Assembly (NCBI GenBank): GCA_030656145.1 | Contig: JAUSOF010000042.1 | Span: forward strand, 1-64,000 | Reading direction: 5' to 3' | Origin: Pseudomonas sp. | GTDB lineage: Bacteria; Pseudomonadota; Gammaproteobacteria; Pseudomonadales; Pseudomonadaceae | DNA length: 64,000 nt | In this document: in pieces, positions 1-12,687 of the stretch | Layout of the letters: each line of letters opens with the position of its first letter | How positions within the stretch are numbered: position 1 is the first letter of the stretch | Position numbers and translations under genes: made by a program | The notes under the pieces: model-generated | What the model was told of the DNA's origin: nothing | What the model saw: only the letters and a program-made list of their open reading frames with translations | Databases searched by the model: none

Positions 1-120
1 TAACAGTCTTACCTCACAAGCACCCACACGAATTGCTTGATTCAATTGTTAAAGAGCGGTGGTTGATTCTTTCGTCTCAACCGAGGCGCGCATTCTACAG
101 CAGCCTCATGTTCCGTCAAG
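1..120 (-). promoter_or_regulatory. rRNA operon leader with boxA/boxC-like antitermination sequences (16S beyond left edge)
   Basis: Minus strand reads CGCTCTTTAACAATTGAATCAAGCAATTCGTGTGGGTGCTTGTGAGGTAAGACTG, the typical Pseudomonas pre-16S leader; boxA GCTCTTTAACA at 47-57, boxC-like GTGTGGG at 23-29. Confidence 0.85.
92..119 (-). promoter_or_regulatory. rrn promoter (proximal): TTGACG-N16-TAGAAT
   Basis: Reverse complement of 92-119; GC-rich discriminator GCGCGCC follows. Confidence 0.75.
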
Positions 121-210
121 CTTTTTTTCAAACCGATTTCCGAAGAAACCCTTTCTACTCAACCGCTTGCGCCTTCGATCAGCTCTAAGCTTCTCGTCAG
201 CGGGAGGCGA

Positions 211-238
211 ATAATACAGCGTTTAAAACCGCTGTCAA
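211..238 (-). promoter_or_regulatory. rrn promoter: TTGACA-N16-TATTAT
   Basis: Reverse complement of 211-238; near-consensus sigma70 boxes. Confidence 0.75.
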
Positions 239-314
239 CCACCTCATTACCGCTTCCGATTATCTCGGCTACATCGCCAGCAGCGCGTCTACTACCACCC
301 TGCCAGTCCGGCGC

Positions 315-342
315 ATTCTACACAGCTTTCGCTGCATTACAA
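315..342 (-). promoter_or_regulatory. rrn promoter: TTGTAA-N16-TAGAAT
   Basis: Reverse complement of 315-342; discriminator GCGCCGG. Confidence 0.6.
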
Positions 343-412
343 CCCCTCGCTTAAAGCTAACTTCTTGTTTTACAAGAGGTTTTAAGAGTGGCATGCGCCA
401 GAAGAGGTGCGG

Positions 413-440
413 ATTATAGGCCCAACAGAATCTACGTCAA
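413..440 (-). promoter_or_regulatory. rrn promoter (distal): TTGACG-N16-TATAAT
   Basis: Reverse complement of 413-440; -35 lies 4 nt past the tyrS stop codon. Confidence 0.7.
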
Positions 441-444
441 GGCT

Positions 445-1644
445 TTATTCGGCTTTTAGCGTAATACGCGCAAAAGCCTTCTTGCCCGCCTGGCAGACAT
501 GGGTTGCCCCCTGCTTATATATATAGAAGCGGTCTACCACCTCGCCATCTACCCGCACCCCACCGGAGCTGAGCAGGTCACGCGCCATGGCGGCGTTCTT
601 GACCAGGCCAGCCTTATTCAATAAGGCCGCGATCGGCATATCCTCAGTCGACACCAATTCGATTTCCGGTAAATCTTCTGGAAGCTCACCCTCCTTCATG
701 CGATTACCCGCCGAACGATGAGCGCTCGCTGCAGCCTCCTCTCCATGAAAGCGCGCGACTATCTCTTCCGCCAGCTTGATTTTGATATCACGCGGATTGG
801 CTCCGTTATCGACATCGAGCTTGAACTGAGCAATTTCTTCCATCGAGCGGAAGCTTAGCAACTCGAAGTAACGCCACATAAGCACGTCAGGGATGGACAC
901 AAGCTTGCCGTACATGACGCCGGGCGCTTCCTGGATACCCACATAGTTGCCCAAGGACTTGGACATCTTCTTTACGCCATCCAACCCCTCGAGCAAAGGC
1001 ATGGTGACAATGCACTGCGAGGCCTGACCATAGGATCGCTGCAACTCGCGCCCCATGAGCAAATTGAACTTCTGATCAGTGCCCCCCAGCTCGACATCCG
1101 CGCGCAAAGCAACGGAGTCATACCCCTGCACCAGTGGGTAGAGGAACTCGTGAATAGCTATAGGCTGATTGGTCGAGTAGCGCTTACTGAAATCATCGCG
1201 CTCGAGCATGCGCGCAACCGTGTACTGCGAGGCCAGCCGGATAAAGTCAGCCGGGGTCAGCTGATCCATCCACGTAGAGTTGAACGCAACCTCAGTCTTT
1301 GCTGGATCGAGGATCTTGAACACCTGGGCTTTGTAGGTTTCGGCATTCGCCAGCACCTGATCACGCGTCAACGGCGGCCGGGTTGCGCTCTTACCACTCG
1401 GATCACCAATCATGCCGGTAAAATCGCCGATCAGAAAAATCACCTGATGGCCCAGCTCCTGAAACTGCCGCAGCTTATTAATAAGCACGGTGTGCCCGAG
1501 ATGGAGATCCGGCGCAGTCGGGTCGAAGCCCGCCTTGATGCGTAGCGGCTGGCCACGCTTAAGCTTTTCTACCAGCTCGGATTCAACCAAAACCTCTTCT
1601 GCACCGCGCTTGATCAGCGCGAGCTGCTCTTCGACCGACTTCAT
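445..1644 (-). CDS. tyrS: Tyrosyl-tRNA synthetase (TyrRS-Z type)
   Basis: [19 protein letters not shown] start, HLGHT and KMSKS motifs, C-terminal S4 domain; the ORF-track start at 1737 is over-extended. Confidence 0.95.
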   Translation of the reverse strand: MKSVEEQLALIKRGAEEVLVESELVEKLKRGQPLRIKAGFDPTAPDLHLGHTVLINKLRQFQELGHQVIFLIGDFTGMIGDPSGKSATRPPLTRDQVLANAETYKAQVFKILDPAKTEVAFNSTWMDQLTPADFIRLASQYTVARMLERDDFSKRYSTNQPIAIHEFLYPLVQGYDSVALRADVELGGTDQKFNLLMGRELQRSYGQASQCIVTMPLLEGLDGVKKMSKSLGNYVGIQEAPGVMYGKLVSIPDVLMWRYFELLSFRSMEEIAQFKLDVDNGANPRDIKIKLAEEIVARFHGEEAAASAHRSAGNRMKEGELPEDLPEIELVSTEDMPIAALLNKAGLVKNAAMARDLLSSGGVRVDGEVVDRFYIYKQGATHVCQAGKKAFARITLKAE

Positions 1645-1856
1645 GACAGGACTCACGACACACAAATTTAAAGGGAACCAACAATACAAGATCGCTGACA
1701 AATAACAAGTTTTGACCTGAGCGTCACACGCCTGCAACCTAACGTGCCATTTAGGGTTGCCTCACAGACGATTTGGTTATATTTTATACAATTAGTGCAT
1801 ATTCATCGTGTTATTCATCTTTTCTTCTCACTTTTTACTAAAAGTCAAAGCCATCT

Positions 1857-4399
<2,543 letters not shown>

Positions 4400-4426
4400 C
4401 GGCTGACTTACCAGGTACAACCGACG

Positions 4427-4449
4427 ACGCCGCGAACTTGGCGCGGCGT
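4427..4449. terminator. Hairpin between convergent anmK and erpA
   Basis: ACGCCGCG-AACTTGG-CGCGGCGT; weak T-tract. Confidence 0.4.
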
Positions 4450-4470
4450 TAGACCAACGTGTTTAGGTTG

Positions 4471-4821
4471 TCAGATCGAGAAGGACGAGCCACACCCACA
4501 GGTAGTGGCTGCGTTAGGGTTCTTGATCACGAATCGCGAGCCTTCCAGGCCTTCCTGGTAATCCACTTCGGCGCCCGCCAGGTACTGAAAGCTCATCGGA
4601 TCTACGACAAGACTCACCCCTTCGCGCTCGACAATGGTGTCGTCATCGGCGACTTCTTCATCGAAGGTAAAGCCGTACTGGAAGCCCGAGCAGCCGCCAC
4701 CCGTAACGAAAACGCGTAATTTAAGACGAGAATTTCCCTCTTCATCGACCAGGCTCTTCACCTTGCTCGCCGCGCCCTGCGTGAATTGCAAAGCTGTAGG
4801 GGTGAAGGTTTCGACGCTCAT
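4471..4821 (-). CDS. erpA: Iron-sulfur cluster insertion protein ErpA
   Basis: A-type carrier with [11 protein letters not shown] and CGCGSSFSI. Confidence 0.95.
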   Translation of the reverse strand: MSVETFTPTALQFTQGAASKVKSLVDEEGNSRLKLRVFVTGGGCSGFQYGFTFDEEVADDDTIVEREGVSLVVDPMSFQYLAGAEVDYQEGLEGSRFVIKNPNAATTCGCGSSFSI

Positions 4822-4898
4822 GCTGACTATCTCCCGGCGCTAGGCGCCATACTGCGTTGAGGCCCTGCATTATCCACTTACCCTACAAAGGCGGTCAA

Positions 4899-5309
4899 CT
4901 ATTCTGCAGTAACCAAATTCTCCGGCAACTCCAATGGCCGTGACTGTTCGTTGAGTGGCCGTAAGCCTCCGTCTATCTGCGCGCCCATGGCCATCTCCAT
5001 CAAACCGTAATGCAGGGTACCGCACACACGCGCGTGACTGCCCAGTTCAAGGTGCTCGCTTGCATAAACATCACCTATCACTTCGCCGTTGATCACTACG
5101 CGCGGGGCGCGAATCTCGCCCTCAACCCGCCCCTCTGCACTGACTCGAACCATGCCATCACTAGCCTGAAGGTTGCCACAAACTCGGCCATCGACCTGCA
5201 CCGCGCCCAGAAACTGCAGGTTGCCATGCAACTCCGCACCCGTGGCAATCAGGCTGGTATTGCCCGTAAAACGCTGCAGGTCGGTCTTGCGTTTATCTTT
5301 AGTCCACAT
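4899..5309 (-). CDS. Bactofilin family polymer-forming protein
   Basis: Repeating beta-helix pattern (LQFLGAVQVDGRVCGNLQAS...GEIRAPRVVINGEVIGDVYASEHLEL). Confidence 0.85.
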   Translation of the reverse strand: MWTKDKRKTDLQRFTGNTSLIATGAELHGNLQFLGAVQVDGRVCGNLQASDGMVRVSAEGRVEGEIRAPRVVINGEVIGDVYASEHLELGSHARVCGTLHYGLMEMAMGAQIDGGLRPLNEQSRPLELPENLVTAE

Positions 5310-5318
5310 GGGATGCTG

Positions 5319-6050
5319 TTACTCCTGACCCATCCATTTAAATGTACGCACCAACGGCTTTCCGCCTTTGACCTCTGCGCGCACCCTGACCTGATGCGCT
5401 GTAAAACCGTCAGGCAACTTCAGCTCGGCAAAGCGCCCGGCCTCAGGAATTGCCTGAAAATGCTTGAAGGAGAAAGGCATTACCTGACCACGGAACTGAC
5501 CAGGCAAGTCTTGCGTCAATGCAGCCAGCGGCAAGCTGACCTCCTTTCCGCCCTGACGTCCCTCCACGACCACCGCCAACTCTCCCTCAAGCGGGTTGTC
5601 GTCCTTACCCACCCGACTGAGCAGTATTTTGTAGCGGTAATGCATCGGCGTGTCCGTGCCCTGCAACTCAAAGGAGCGAATGCGCAGACCCTCTCGACGA
5701 CTGGCTGGCGCCAGAACACCTTTGTAGAAGGCCAGGTCTTGCTGCTGCTTGAATATCTGCTCTTCGAGCAACTTGATGGTCAACCGGCTCTGCTCGTTGG
5801 CCTGCTGCGCGACGTTCTCACCACTACCGACCACGACGAGACGCTGGCGCAACCGGTCAAGCTCCTGTTCAAGTGCGATCAGGCGCTCACGCAGCGGCTG
5901 GTGTTCCACCTCAATCGACTGGGTCACGCGCAGCTGCCACCAGGTGCCGGCATAGAATGCGGCGGGAACAGCTAGCAGCAATAACAGCAGCATAAGCCGC
6001 TGCCGACCCGAGCGACGCGGGTCACTGGGGCGCACTTCCCAGCCAGTCAT
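5319..6050 (-). CDS. Membrane-anchored coiled-coil protein (DUF6776-like)
   Basis: N-terminal TM helix then coiled coil; sits between bactofilin and argC as in other pseudomonads. Confidence 0.55.
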   Translation of the reverse strand: MTGWEVRPSDPRRSGRQRLMLLLLLLAVPAAFYAGTWWQLRVTQSIEVEHQPLRERLIALEQELDRLRQRLVVVGSGENVAQQANEQSRLTIKLLEEQIFKQQQDLAFYKGVLAPASRREGLRIRSFELQGTDTPMHYRYKILLSRVGKDDNPLEGELAVVVEGRQGGKEVSLPLAALTQDLPGQFRGQVMPFSFKHFQAIPEAGRFAELKLPDGFTAHQVRVRAEVKGGKPLVRTFKWMGQE

Positions 6051-7084
6051 CAGGGCAACATGGCCGCATGCGACAGACCTAGACGCTCGTCCAGCCCGAA
6101 GAGGATGTTCATGTTCTGCACGGCTTGGCCGGAAGCACCTTTGACCAGGTTATCGATCACCGAAAGCACCACCACCAGATCGCCATCTTGCGGTCGGTGC
6201 ACAGCGATACGACAAACGTTGGCCCCCCGCACACTGCGGGTTTCCGGATGACTGCCAGCAGGCATCACGTCGACGAACGGCTCGCTGGCATAGCGTTTCT
6301 CGAACAGTGCCTGCAGGTCGACCGAGCGGTCGGCCACCGTCGCATACAGGGTCGCGTGAATACCGCGAATCATCGGGGTCAGGTGCGGCACAAAGGTTAG
6401 CCCCACAGCAGAGCCGGCCGCGCGCCGCAAGCCTTGGCAAATTTCCGGCAAGTGGCGATGACCTTTGACGCCGTAGGCCTTCATGCTCTCACCGGCTTCG
6501 CTGAACAACGAACCGACGCTAGCACCGCGCCCGGCGCCGCTGACCCCGGACTTGCAGTCTGCAATCAACCGCGACGTATCGGCCAGGCCGGCTTCCAGCA
6601 GCGGAATAAAACCCAGTTGTGCGGCGGTCGGGTAGCAACCGGGCACGGCGATCAGGCGCGCCAGCTTGATCGCCTCACGGTTGACCTCTGGCAATCCATA
6701 GACCGCCTCAGGCAGCAGATCCGGTGCACCGTGGGGCTGGCCGTACCATTGCCCCCACTCTTCGGCATCTTGCAGGCGGAAATCGGCAGACAGGTCGATC
6801 ACCTTGGTACCGGCCGCGAGCAACTCGCCGGCCAGGGCATGGGCGACACCATGCGGGGTGGCGAAGAACACGACATCGCAAGCACCCAGAGTCGCGACAT
6901 CCGGGACGCTGAAGAGCAGATCAGGGTAGTGGCCGCGCAGGTTCGGGTACATCTCGTCGACGCGCAAGCCCGCCTCTGAGCGCGAGGTGATGACAGCAAC
7001 CTGCGCCTGTGGGTGCTGCGCCAACAAGCGCAACAACTCCACACCGGTGTAGCCCGTGCCGCCGACGATACCGACCTTGACCAT
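6050..7084 (-). CDS. argC: N-acetyl-gamma-glutamyl-phosphate reductase
   Basis: [33 protein letters not shown]. Confidence 0.95.
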   Translation of the reverse strand: MVKVGIVGGTGYTGVELLRLLAQHPQAQVAVITSRSEAGLRVDEMYPNLRGHYPDLLFSVPDVATLGACDVVFFATPHGVAHALAGELLAAGTKVIDLSADFRLQDAEEWGQWYGQPHGAPDLLPEAVYGLPEVNREAIKLARLIAVPGCYPTAAQLGFIPLLEAGLADTSRLIADCKSGVSGAGRGASVGSLFSEAGESMKAYGVKGHRHLPEICQGLRRAAGSAVGLTFVPHLTPMIRGIHATLYATVADRSVDLQALFEKRYASEPFVDVMPAGSHPETRSVRGANVCRIAVHRPQDGDLVVVLSVIDNLVKGASGQAVQNMNILFGLDERLGLSHAAMLP

Positions 7085-7218
7085 CACTTGCCCCTTGCAA
7101 AAAGCTATTGGAAAGCCGTCGATGATAAGGCCGTAACCGCCAATGGCCAACCGCGCAGATGACGTATCTGGCGCCGGCCACTACTATCGGAGCACTTTTA
7201 TTGCTCTGGAGTCGGACA

Positions 7219-7647
7219 ATGCTCTATCTGTGGCTCAAAGCCCTGCACATCATCGCCATGGTCTGCTGGTTCGCCGGACTGTTCTATCTGCCACGCCTGT
7301 TTGTCTACCATGCCATGAGCGAAGACGACGCCAGCCGCGAGCGCTTCTGCGTGATGGAGCGCAAGCTGTATCGCGGCATCATGCTGCCGTCGATGATCGC
7401 CACCCTGATTTTCGGCACCTGGCTGATCAGCCTTAACCCCAGCTACTACTTCAGCCAGGGCTGGATGCACGCCAAGCTGAGCCTGATCGTCCTGCTGATC
7501 GGTTATCAGCACCTCTGTGGCGCTCAACTCAAGCGCTTCGCCCATGGCGAAAATCGGCGCAGCCATGTGTTCTACCGCTGGTTCAATGAGGCGCCAGTCC
7601 TGGTTTTGCTCGCGGTGGTCATTCTGGTCGTGGTCAAACCTTTCTAA
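7219..7647 (+). CDS. hemJ: Protoporphyrinogen oxidase HemJ
   Basis: MLYLWLKALHIIAMVCWFAGLFYLPRLFVYH, signature N-terminus of HemJ. Confidence 0.88.
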   Translation: MLYLWLKALHIIAMVCWFAGLFYLPRLFVYHAMSEDDASRERFCVMERKLYRGIMLPSMIATLIFGTWLISLNPSYYFSQGWMHAKLSLIVLLIGYQHLCGAQLKRFAHGENRRSHVFYRWFNEAPVLVLLAVVILVVVKPF

Positions 7648-7666
7648 AATTCCCCGAGGAATCCGC

Positions 7667-8629
7667 ATGAGTCTTCCTGCACTGCTCGAAAAACGCCTGC
7701 GCCTGCCCGTGGTGGTCGCCCCAATGTTCCTGGTGTCCAACCCGCAGCTGGTTCTCGCCTGCTGCCGTAACGGCATAGTTGGCAGTTTCCCGGCGCTCAA
7801 CCAGCGCGACAGCGGCGCCTTCAAAGCCTGGCTGGAAGAGATCGAAGCAGGGCTGCAGGCAGAGTCGGCGCCCTATGCGGTCAACCTGATCGTGCATGGC
7901 AGCAATCCGCGCCTGCAGCCGGACCTGGCCATCTGCGTCGAGCAGCGCGTACCCATCGTCATCACCAGCCTCGGCGCAGCCAAGGAAGTGGTCGATGCGG
8001 TGCACAGTTACGGTGGCCTGGTATTTCACGACGTGACCACCCGCCGCCATGCGGAAAAAGCCGCCGAAGCCGGGGTCGATGGCCTGATCGCGGTCGCCGC
8101 GGGGGCTGGCGGCCATGCCGGCACCTGGAGCCCGTTTGCCCTGATTGCGGAAATCCGCCAGTTCTTCGACAAGACCTTACTCCTGGCTGGCTGCCTCAAT
8201 CACGGCCATGAAATTCTCGCCGCACAAGTGCTCGGCGCCGACCTGGCCTACCTCGGCACGCGCTTCATAGCCACGCAGGAGAACAACGCGACAGCGGCTT
8301 ACAAGCAGATGATCCTGGACGCTCAAGCCGCCGACATCATCCATACCCCGGCGGTATCCGGCGTGCCGGCCAGCTTTATGCGCCAGAGCCTGGAGGCAGC
8401 CGGCTACGACCTCAAGCAGTTGCAGAACAAGGGCGAAATCAACTACGGCGAGAAGCTCAAGCCGATCAGCGATGAGGCCAAGGCGTGGAAAACTGTCTGG
8501 TCGGCCGGCCAAGGCGTCGGCACCATCGCCGACCTGCCAAGCGTCGAGGTACTGGTAGCGCGCCTGGACAGCGAATACCGCGAGGCGCAGCGTCAGGCCC
8601 AGTTGCTGCAGCAACATTGGCCGCGATGA
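7667..8629 (+). CDS. Nitronate monooxygenase family flavoprotein
   Basis: LRLPVVVAPMFLVS N-terminus, GAGGHAGTWSPFAL motif. Confidence 0.88.
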   Translation: MSLPALLEKRLRLPVVVAPMFLVSNPQLVLACCRNGIVGSFPALNQRDSGAFKAWLEEIEAGLQAESAPYAVNLIVHGSNPRLQPDLAICVEQRVPIVITSLGAAKEVVDAVHSYGGLVFHDVTTRRHAEKAAEAGVDGLIAVAAGAGGHAGTWSPFALIAEIRQFFDKTLLLAGCLNHGHEILAAQVLGADLAYLGTRFIATQENNATAAYKQMILDAQAADIIHTPAVSGVPASFMRQSLEAAGYDLKQLQNKGEINYGEKLKPISDEAKAWKTVWSAGQGVGTIADLPSVEVLVARLDSEYREAQRQAQLLQQHWPR

Positions 8630-8881
8630 AAACGCACAGCCGGCCGGGCCTGAGCAATCGGCTGTCGACCCTCAGGTTCGCCACCCGGCATTCGACACCG
8701 AAACCTTGGCAGGCACTCTCGGCTGCATACAACTAAGGCCACTCTTTGCTCGGCCGCAGGACACCCCAGGCAAACCCGTGAAGCGGGTCCGATGTTTGTG
8801 CGCCGGGCGGCTTGTTCAGAAGCCTGCAGGCCCGCTAGGCTGTACTGACTATTTATCCAAAGCGCCGACAAGGAAGCTCGC

Positions 8882-9853
8882 ATGACCCAAGCCCGGTTCA
8901 AGATTGTCTTCAGTGGCGAGTTGATGCCAGACGTGGCACTGGAAACAGCCAAAGACAACCTCGCGCGCCTGTTCAAAAGTGACCGTTCGCGGATTAACGC
9001 ACTCTTCAGTGGCAGCACTATCGCAATCAAGCGCGATCTGCAGGAGAGTGAGGCCGATCAATACCTCGCCGCGCTGCACCGCGCGGGGGCTAACGCGCGC
9101 AAGGAGCCTGACCTGGCGGCCAGTCTGAGCCTGGTCGACACCGAGGATCACCGCACCGACGGATTGCCAAGCGGCGCCAGCAGCGAGATGACCTGCCCCA
9201 AGTGCAACCACCGGCAAGCCAAGGCCGTGCAATGCTCGGCTTGCGGCATCATCATTGAAAAGTTTACTGCGCGTCAGGCTGCGGCGAGCGCCCATAACAC
9301 TGCCCCAGCGAGCCCCTCGACCAATACCCCCTATGCCACACCCCAGGCGGCAGTCGGTGAAGTACTGCCAGCATTTGGCGAACTGAATGTATTCACCGTC
9401 GACAGCAGGATTGGCCGGTTGCGCTATCTGGCTTGGTCACTGGTACTGATCTTCGCGGTTACCGGGATCATGGCTGCGGTGGCCATCGTGATGGGCATTT
9501 CCGAAGTGCTCGGCGGCCTACTGGGGCTTGCAGTGATGATCGGCATGTTGGTCGTCAGCGTGCAGATCGGTGTCCAGCGCCTGCATGACATCGGCTGGAG
9601 TGGCTGGTTACTGCTATTGAACATCGTGCCAATCGTCAACAGCGTGTTCTGGCTGCTGATGCTGGTAGTCCCCGGCAGCCAGGGCGCCAATCGCTTTGGC
9701 TCACCGCCGCCAGCCAACAGCACTGCCGTCAAGATACTCGCAGGACTGTTCTTGGCAGTGCTGATTGGCAGCCTGCTGGCGCTGTTCCTCGGCGGCTTCG
9801 CGATGCTTGCCCTGGCGCTCAGCGGCATAGACTTCAGCGCGCTCAATAACTGA
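8882..9853 (+). CDS. DUF805 membrane protein with N-terminal globular domain and zinc ribbon
   Basis: CPKC...CSAC ribbon followed by DUF805-like TM region (GRLRYLAWSL...RLHDIGWSGWLLLL). Confidence 0.7.
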   Translation: MTQARFKIVFSGELMPDVALETAKDNLARLFKSDRSRINALFSGSTIAIKRDLQESEADQYLAALHRAGANARKEPDLAASLSLVDTEDHRTDGLPSGASSEMTCPKCNHRQAKAVQCSACGIIIEKFTARQAAASAHNTAPASPSTNTPYATPQAAVGEVLPAFGELNVFTVDSRIGRLRYLAWSLVLIFAVTGIMAAVAIVMGISEVLGGLLGLAVMIGMLVVSVQIGVQRLHDIGWSGWLLLLNIVPIVNSVFWLLMLVVPGSQGANRFGSPPPANSTAVKILAGLFLAVLIGSLLALFLGGFAMLALALSGIDFSALNN

Positions 9854-10012
9854 GCGCCGGCAAAACAAGTGAGACGCTGCCTTGAGCATGTGCCGACGCT
9901 CTTGCCGTAGCGCTCAATGTGCTCATAGCCTGGCCGGGGTAATTTAATCACCGGCCCAGGCAACCCAGAAGCGCCCATGCGGTCAAAGCTGCCCCCTTCA
10001 CGGAGAAACTCC

Positions 10013-10801
10013 ATGCACCCCTATGCCCTGATCACCGGCGCGTCCAGCGGTATAGGCCTGGCCCTGGCCGAGGCGCTGGCACGCAGAGGGCGCAACCTGA
10101 TCCTGGTCGCACGGCAGCGCGAAGCGCTGGACAGCATCGCTTGCGAGCTGACCCAGCGCTTCGGCGTGGAAGTCCTGTTCCGCGTCTGCGACCTGGCCGA
10201 GCCGCTGCAACTGTCCGGCCTACTGCATGAGCTGGAGCAAAGTGAGCTGTCCATCGACCTGCTGATCAACAGCGCGGGCGTGGGCACTTGTGGTGCCTTC
10301 GTCGCCCAGGACTGGCGCGGCGAGCAGCAACTGATTGAGGTGAACATCCTCGCGCTCGCCCGGCTCTGCCATGCCCTCGGCACAGTGATGGCCGGTCAGG
10401 GCAGCGGGCAAATTCTCAACATTGCCTCGTTGGCGGGATTTCACCCCGGCCCCGGAATGAGCAACTATCACGCGAGCAAAGCCTACGTCCTGCATTTCTC
10501 CGAAGGCCTGCGCGAGGAGCTCAAGGAGTACGGGGTCAAGGTTTCAGTGCTCTGTCCGGGGCCGACACGCAGCGCATTTTTCCGTTCGGCGCAAATCGAT
10601 AGCACGCGACTGGAAGGCGCAAAGCGGATGATGAGTGCCGAGGAAGTGGCACTGATCACGGTCAATGCACTGGAAAAAAACCGCGCAATCATCATTCCCG
10701 GCTGGCGCAACCGGCTGTGGTCTGTAGCACCACGCCTGGCCCCGCGCTGGCTGGTACGCAAAATAGCGGCTCGACTCAACCGAACGTTCAGCCGCTGCTA
10801 A
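10013..10801 (+). CDS. SDR family oxidoreductase
   Basis: TGASSGIG and YHASKAYV motifs. Confidence 0.88.
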   Translation: MHPYALITGASSGIGLALAEALARRGRNLILVARQREALDSIACELTQRFGVEVLFRVCDLAEPLQLSGLLHELEQSELSIDLLINSAGVGTCGAFVAQDWRGEQQLIEVNILALARLCHALGTVMAGQGSGQILNIASLAGFHPGPGMSNYHASKAYVLHFSEGLREELKEYGVKVSVLCPGPTRSAFFRSAQIDSTRLEGAKRMMSAEEVALITVNALEKNRAIIIPGWRNRLWSVAPRLAPRWLVRKIAARLNRTFSRC

Positions 10802-12280
10802 TCAGGCCAGGACCGTGCGCGCGTGAGCCCAGGCACGCAGCGCGCTGAGGTCTTCGGCCATCACCACCGACAAGGGTGCAGTGCTGTGGATGCTGTGCAA
10901 CAGCAAGGCCTGATCGACCGCCTGTTGTTGTGCCTGAGCGGCATACAGGGCACTAACCACCACCTGCTCGATCTCGGCGCCGGAAAACCCATCGCTGGCG
11001 AACGCCAGCATGGGTAGATCGAACCCGCCGGGTTCCAGCTCACGCCGCATCAGGTGAATGCGGAAGATTTCCGCGCGTACGGGCTGATCCGGCAAGTCCA
11101 CGAAGAACAGTTCATCGAAGCGGCCCTTGCGCACCAGCTCGGGCGGCAGGCGATCGATGGCATTGGCAGTCGCCACCATGAATACCGGCGCCTTGCGCTC
11201 AGCCATCCACGTCAGCAGGGTGCCGAGTACACGCTGGCTTACACCGCCGTCATGCTCGCCACTGGCCAGGCCTTTCTCGATCTCATCGATCCACAGCACA
11301 CAGGGCGCCATCTGTTCGGCAAGACTCAAGGCCTCACGCAGGTTGCGCTCGGTCTCGCCAAAGAACTTGTTGTACAGGCAGGCAAAGTCCAGACGCAGCA
11401 AGGGCAAGCCCCACAGTCCAGCCACGGCCTTAGCCGCCAGGCTCTTGCCACCACCCTGGACGCCGACCAACAGCATGCCTTTGGGCAGGTCGATGCTCGT
11501 ACCATCGAGGAAAACTCCCTGGCGTTCGGCCAGCCAGCGTTTGAGGTTGCTCAGGCCGCCGACATCGGCGAAGCGTGCGGTGTCGTACTCAAAGCTCAAC
11601 ACTCCTTCGAGGTCCAGCAACTTGAATTTGGTCTTATTCAGTTCCGGCAAGTCTTCCTGGGTTATGGCGCCGTCGTCACAAATCACCTTGCGCGCCAACA
11701 TCCGCGCTTCGCCATAACTCAAACCGCGCAGATTCTTCACCACTTGCTGCAAGGTACGATTGTCGGTGCGCACCCGGGCATTGCGATTACGCTCGCTCCA
11801 GCGGCTGGCTTCCTCGCGCACGATGACCAGCAACTGGTCTTCCGACGGCAGCGCCAGACTGAAGCGCGCGGCAAGGCGCTGCACCTCGGCCGGCAGCTTG
11901 CAGGCGTGGGACACCAGCACCAGGGTTGGCGCATGGGGCGTATCACGCATGGCGATTTCCTTGAGCAGGCGCACCAACGTCGGGTTGTCGGCAAGAAACG
12001 GATGCAAATCGCACAGCACATATAAATTCGCCTGCGGGTCAGCCTTGATCAGCCGCAATGCGGCCTCCGGATCCTGGGTCGCGCCATCACCCAACAGCTC
12101 ACCGCCGAAGCCCAGGCGCTGCAGACCTTCGGTCACCGACCAGGTGTGCAAACCGAGGCCACGCTTGACCGCCAGGCCAGTGAGGGTTTCCAACACGCGT
12201 GGCTCATCCCAGGACTCGATGAGGACCAGCTTGACCCTGGAGTCGAGCACCAGGCCCAGATCATGGATATCGTTCTTCAC
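10802..12280 (-). CDS. AAA+ ATPase (Ycf46-like)
   Basis: Walker A GVQGGGKSL, Walker B CVLWIDEIEKG; N-terminal regulatory region. Confidence 0.75.
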   Translation of the reverse strand: MKNDIHDLGLVLDSRVKLVLIESWDEPRVLETLTGLAVKRGLGLHTWSVTEGLQRLGFGGELLGDGATQDPEAALRLIKADPQANLYVLCDLHPFLADNPTLVRLLKEIAMRDTPHAPTLVLVSHACKLPAEVQRLAARFSLALPSEDQLLVIVREEASRWSERNRNARVRTDNRTLQQVVKNLRGLSYGEARMLARKVICDDGAITQEDLPELNKTKFKLLDLEGVLSFEYDTARFADVGGLSNLKRWLAERQGVFLDGTSIDLPKGMLLVGVQGGGKSLAAKAVAGLWGLPLLRLDFACLYNKFFGETERNLREALSLAEQMAPCVLWIDEIEKGLASGEHDGGVSQRVLGTLLTWMAERKAPVFMVATANAIDRLPPELVRKGRFDELFFVDLPDQPVRAEIFRIHLMRRELEPGGFDLPMLAFASDGFSGAEIEQVVVSALYAAQAQQQAVDQALLLHSIHSTAPLSVVMAEDLSALRAWAHARTVLA

Positions 12281-12363
12281 ACCCGCTCCTTGTGGCAGTC
12301 ATCTGACCGGGATCAGCCAGGGGGCTAGACTCGGGCTTCATTCACAGGCCAGGAGAGTGCGCC

Positions 12364-12687
12364 ATGGACTGTCTGTTCTGCAAGATCGTCGCAGGGCAGA
12401 TACCCGCACGCAAACTTTATGAAAACGATCGGGTGATCGCCCCCAAGGCTCCCGTGCATGTTCTGGTCATACCGAAAAAGCATCTCCGCAGCCTCAACGA
12501 ACTCGGCGAAGACGACAACGCCTTGGCGGGACACGTTCTCTATAGCGCTCAGCGCCTGGCCAAGGAACAAGGCTGTGACGACGGTTTTCGCATGGTGATG
12601 AACTGCAATGAATTGGGAGGGCAAACTGTTTATCACATCCATATGCATGTCCTTGGCCAACGACAGATGATCTGGCCACCAGGCTGA
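12364..12687 (+). CDS. HIT (histidine triad) family protein, apparently with a short internal deletion
   Basis: DCLFCKIVAGQIPARKLYENDRVIA and HIHMHVLG triad; the segment usually between VIA and PKAPVH is missing. Confidence 0.88.
   Translation: MDCLFCKIVAGQIPARKLYENDRVIAPKAPVHVLVIPKKHLRSLNELGEDDNALAGHVLYSAQRLAKEQGCDDGFRMVMNCNELGGQTVYHIHMHVLGQRQMIWPPG

Noticed and set aside
11054-12025. 323-aa plus-strand ORF
   Set aside because: Antisense to the AAA ATPase gene; codon mirror artefact.
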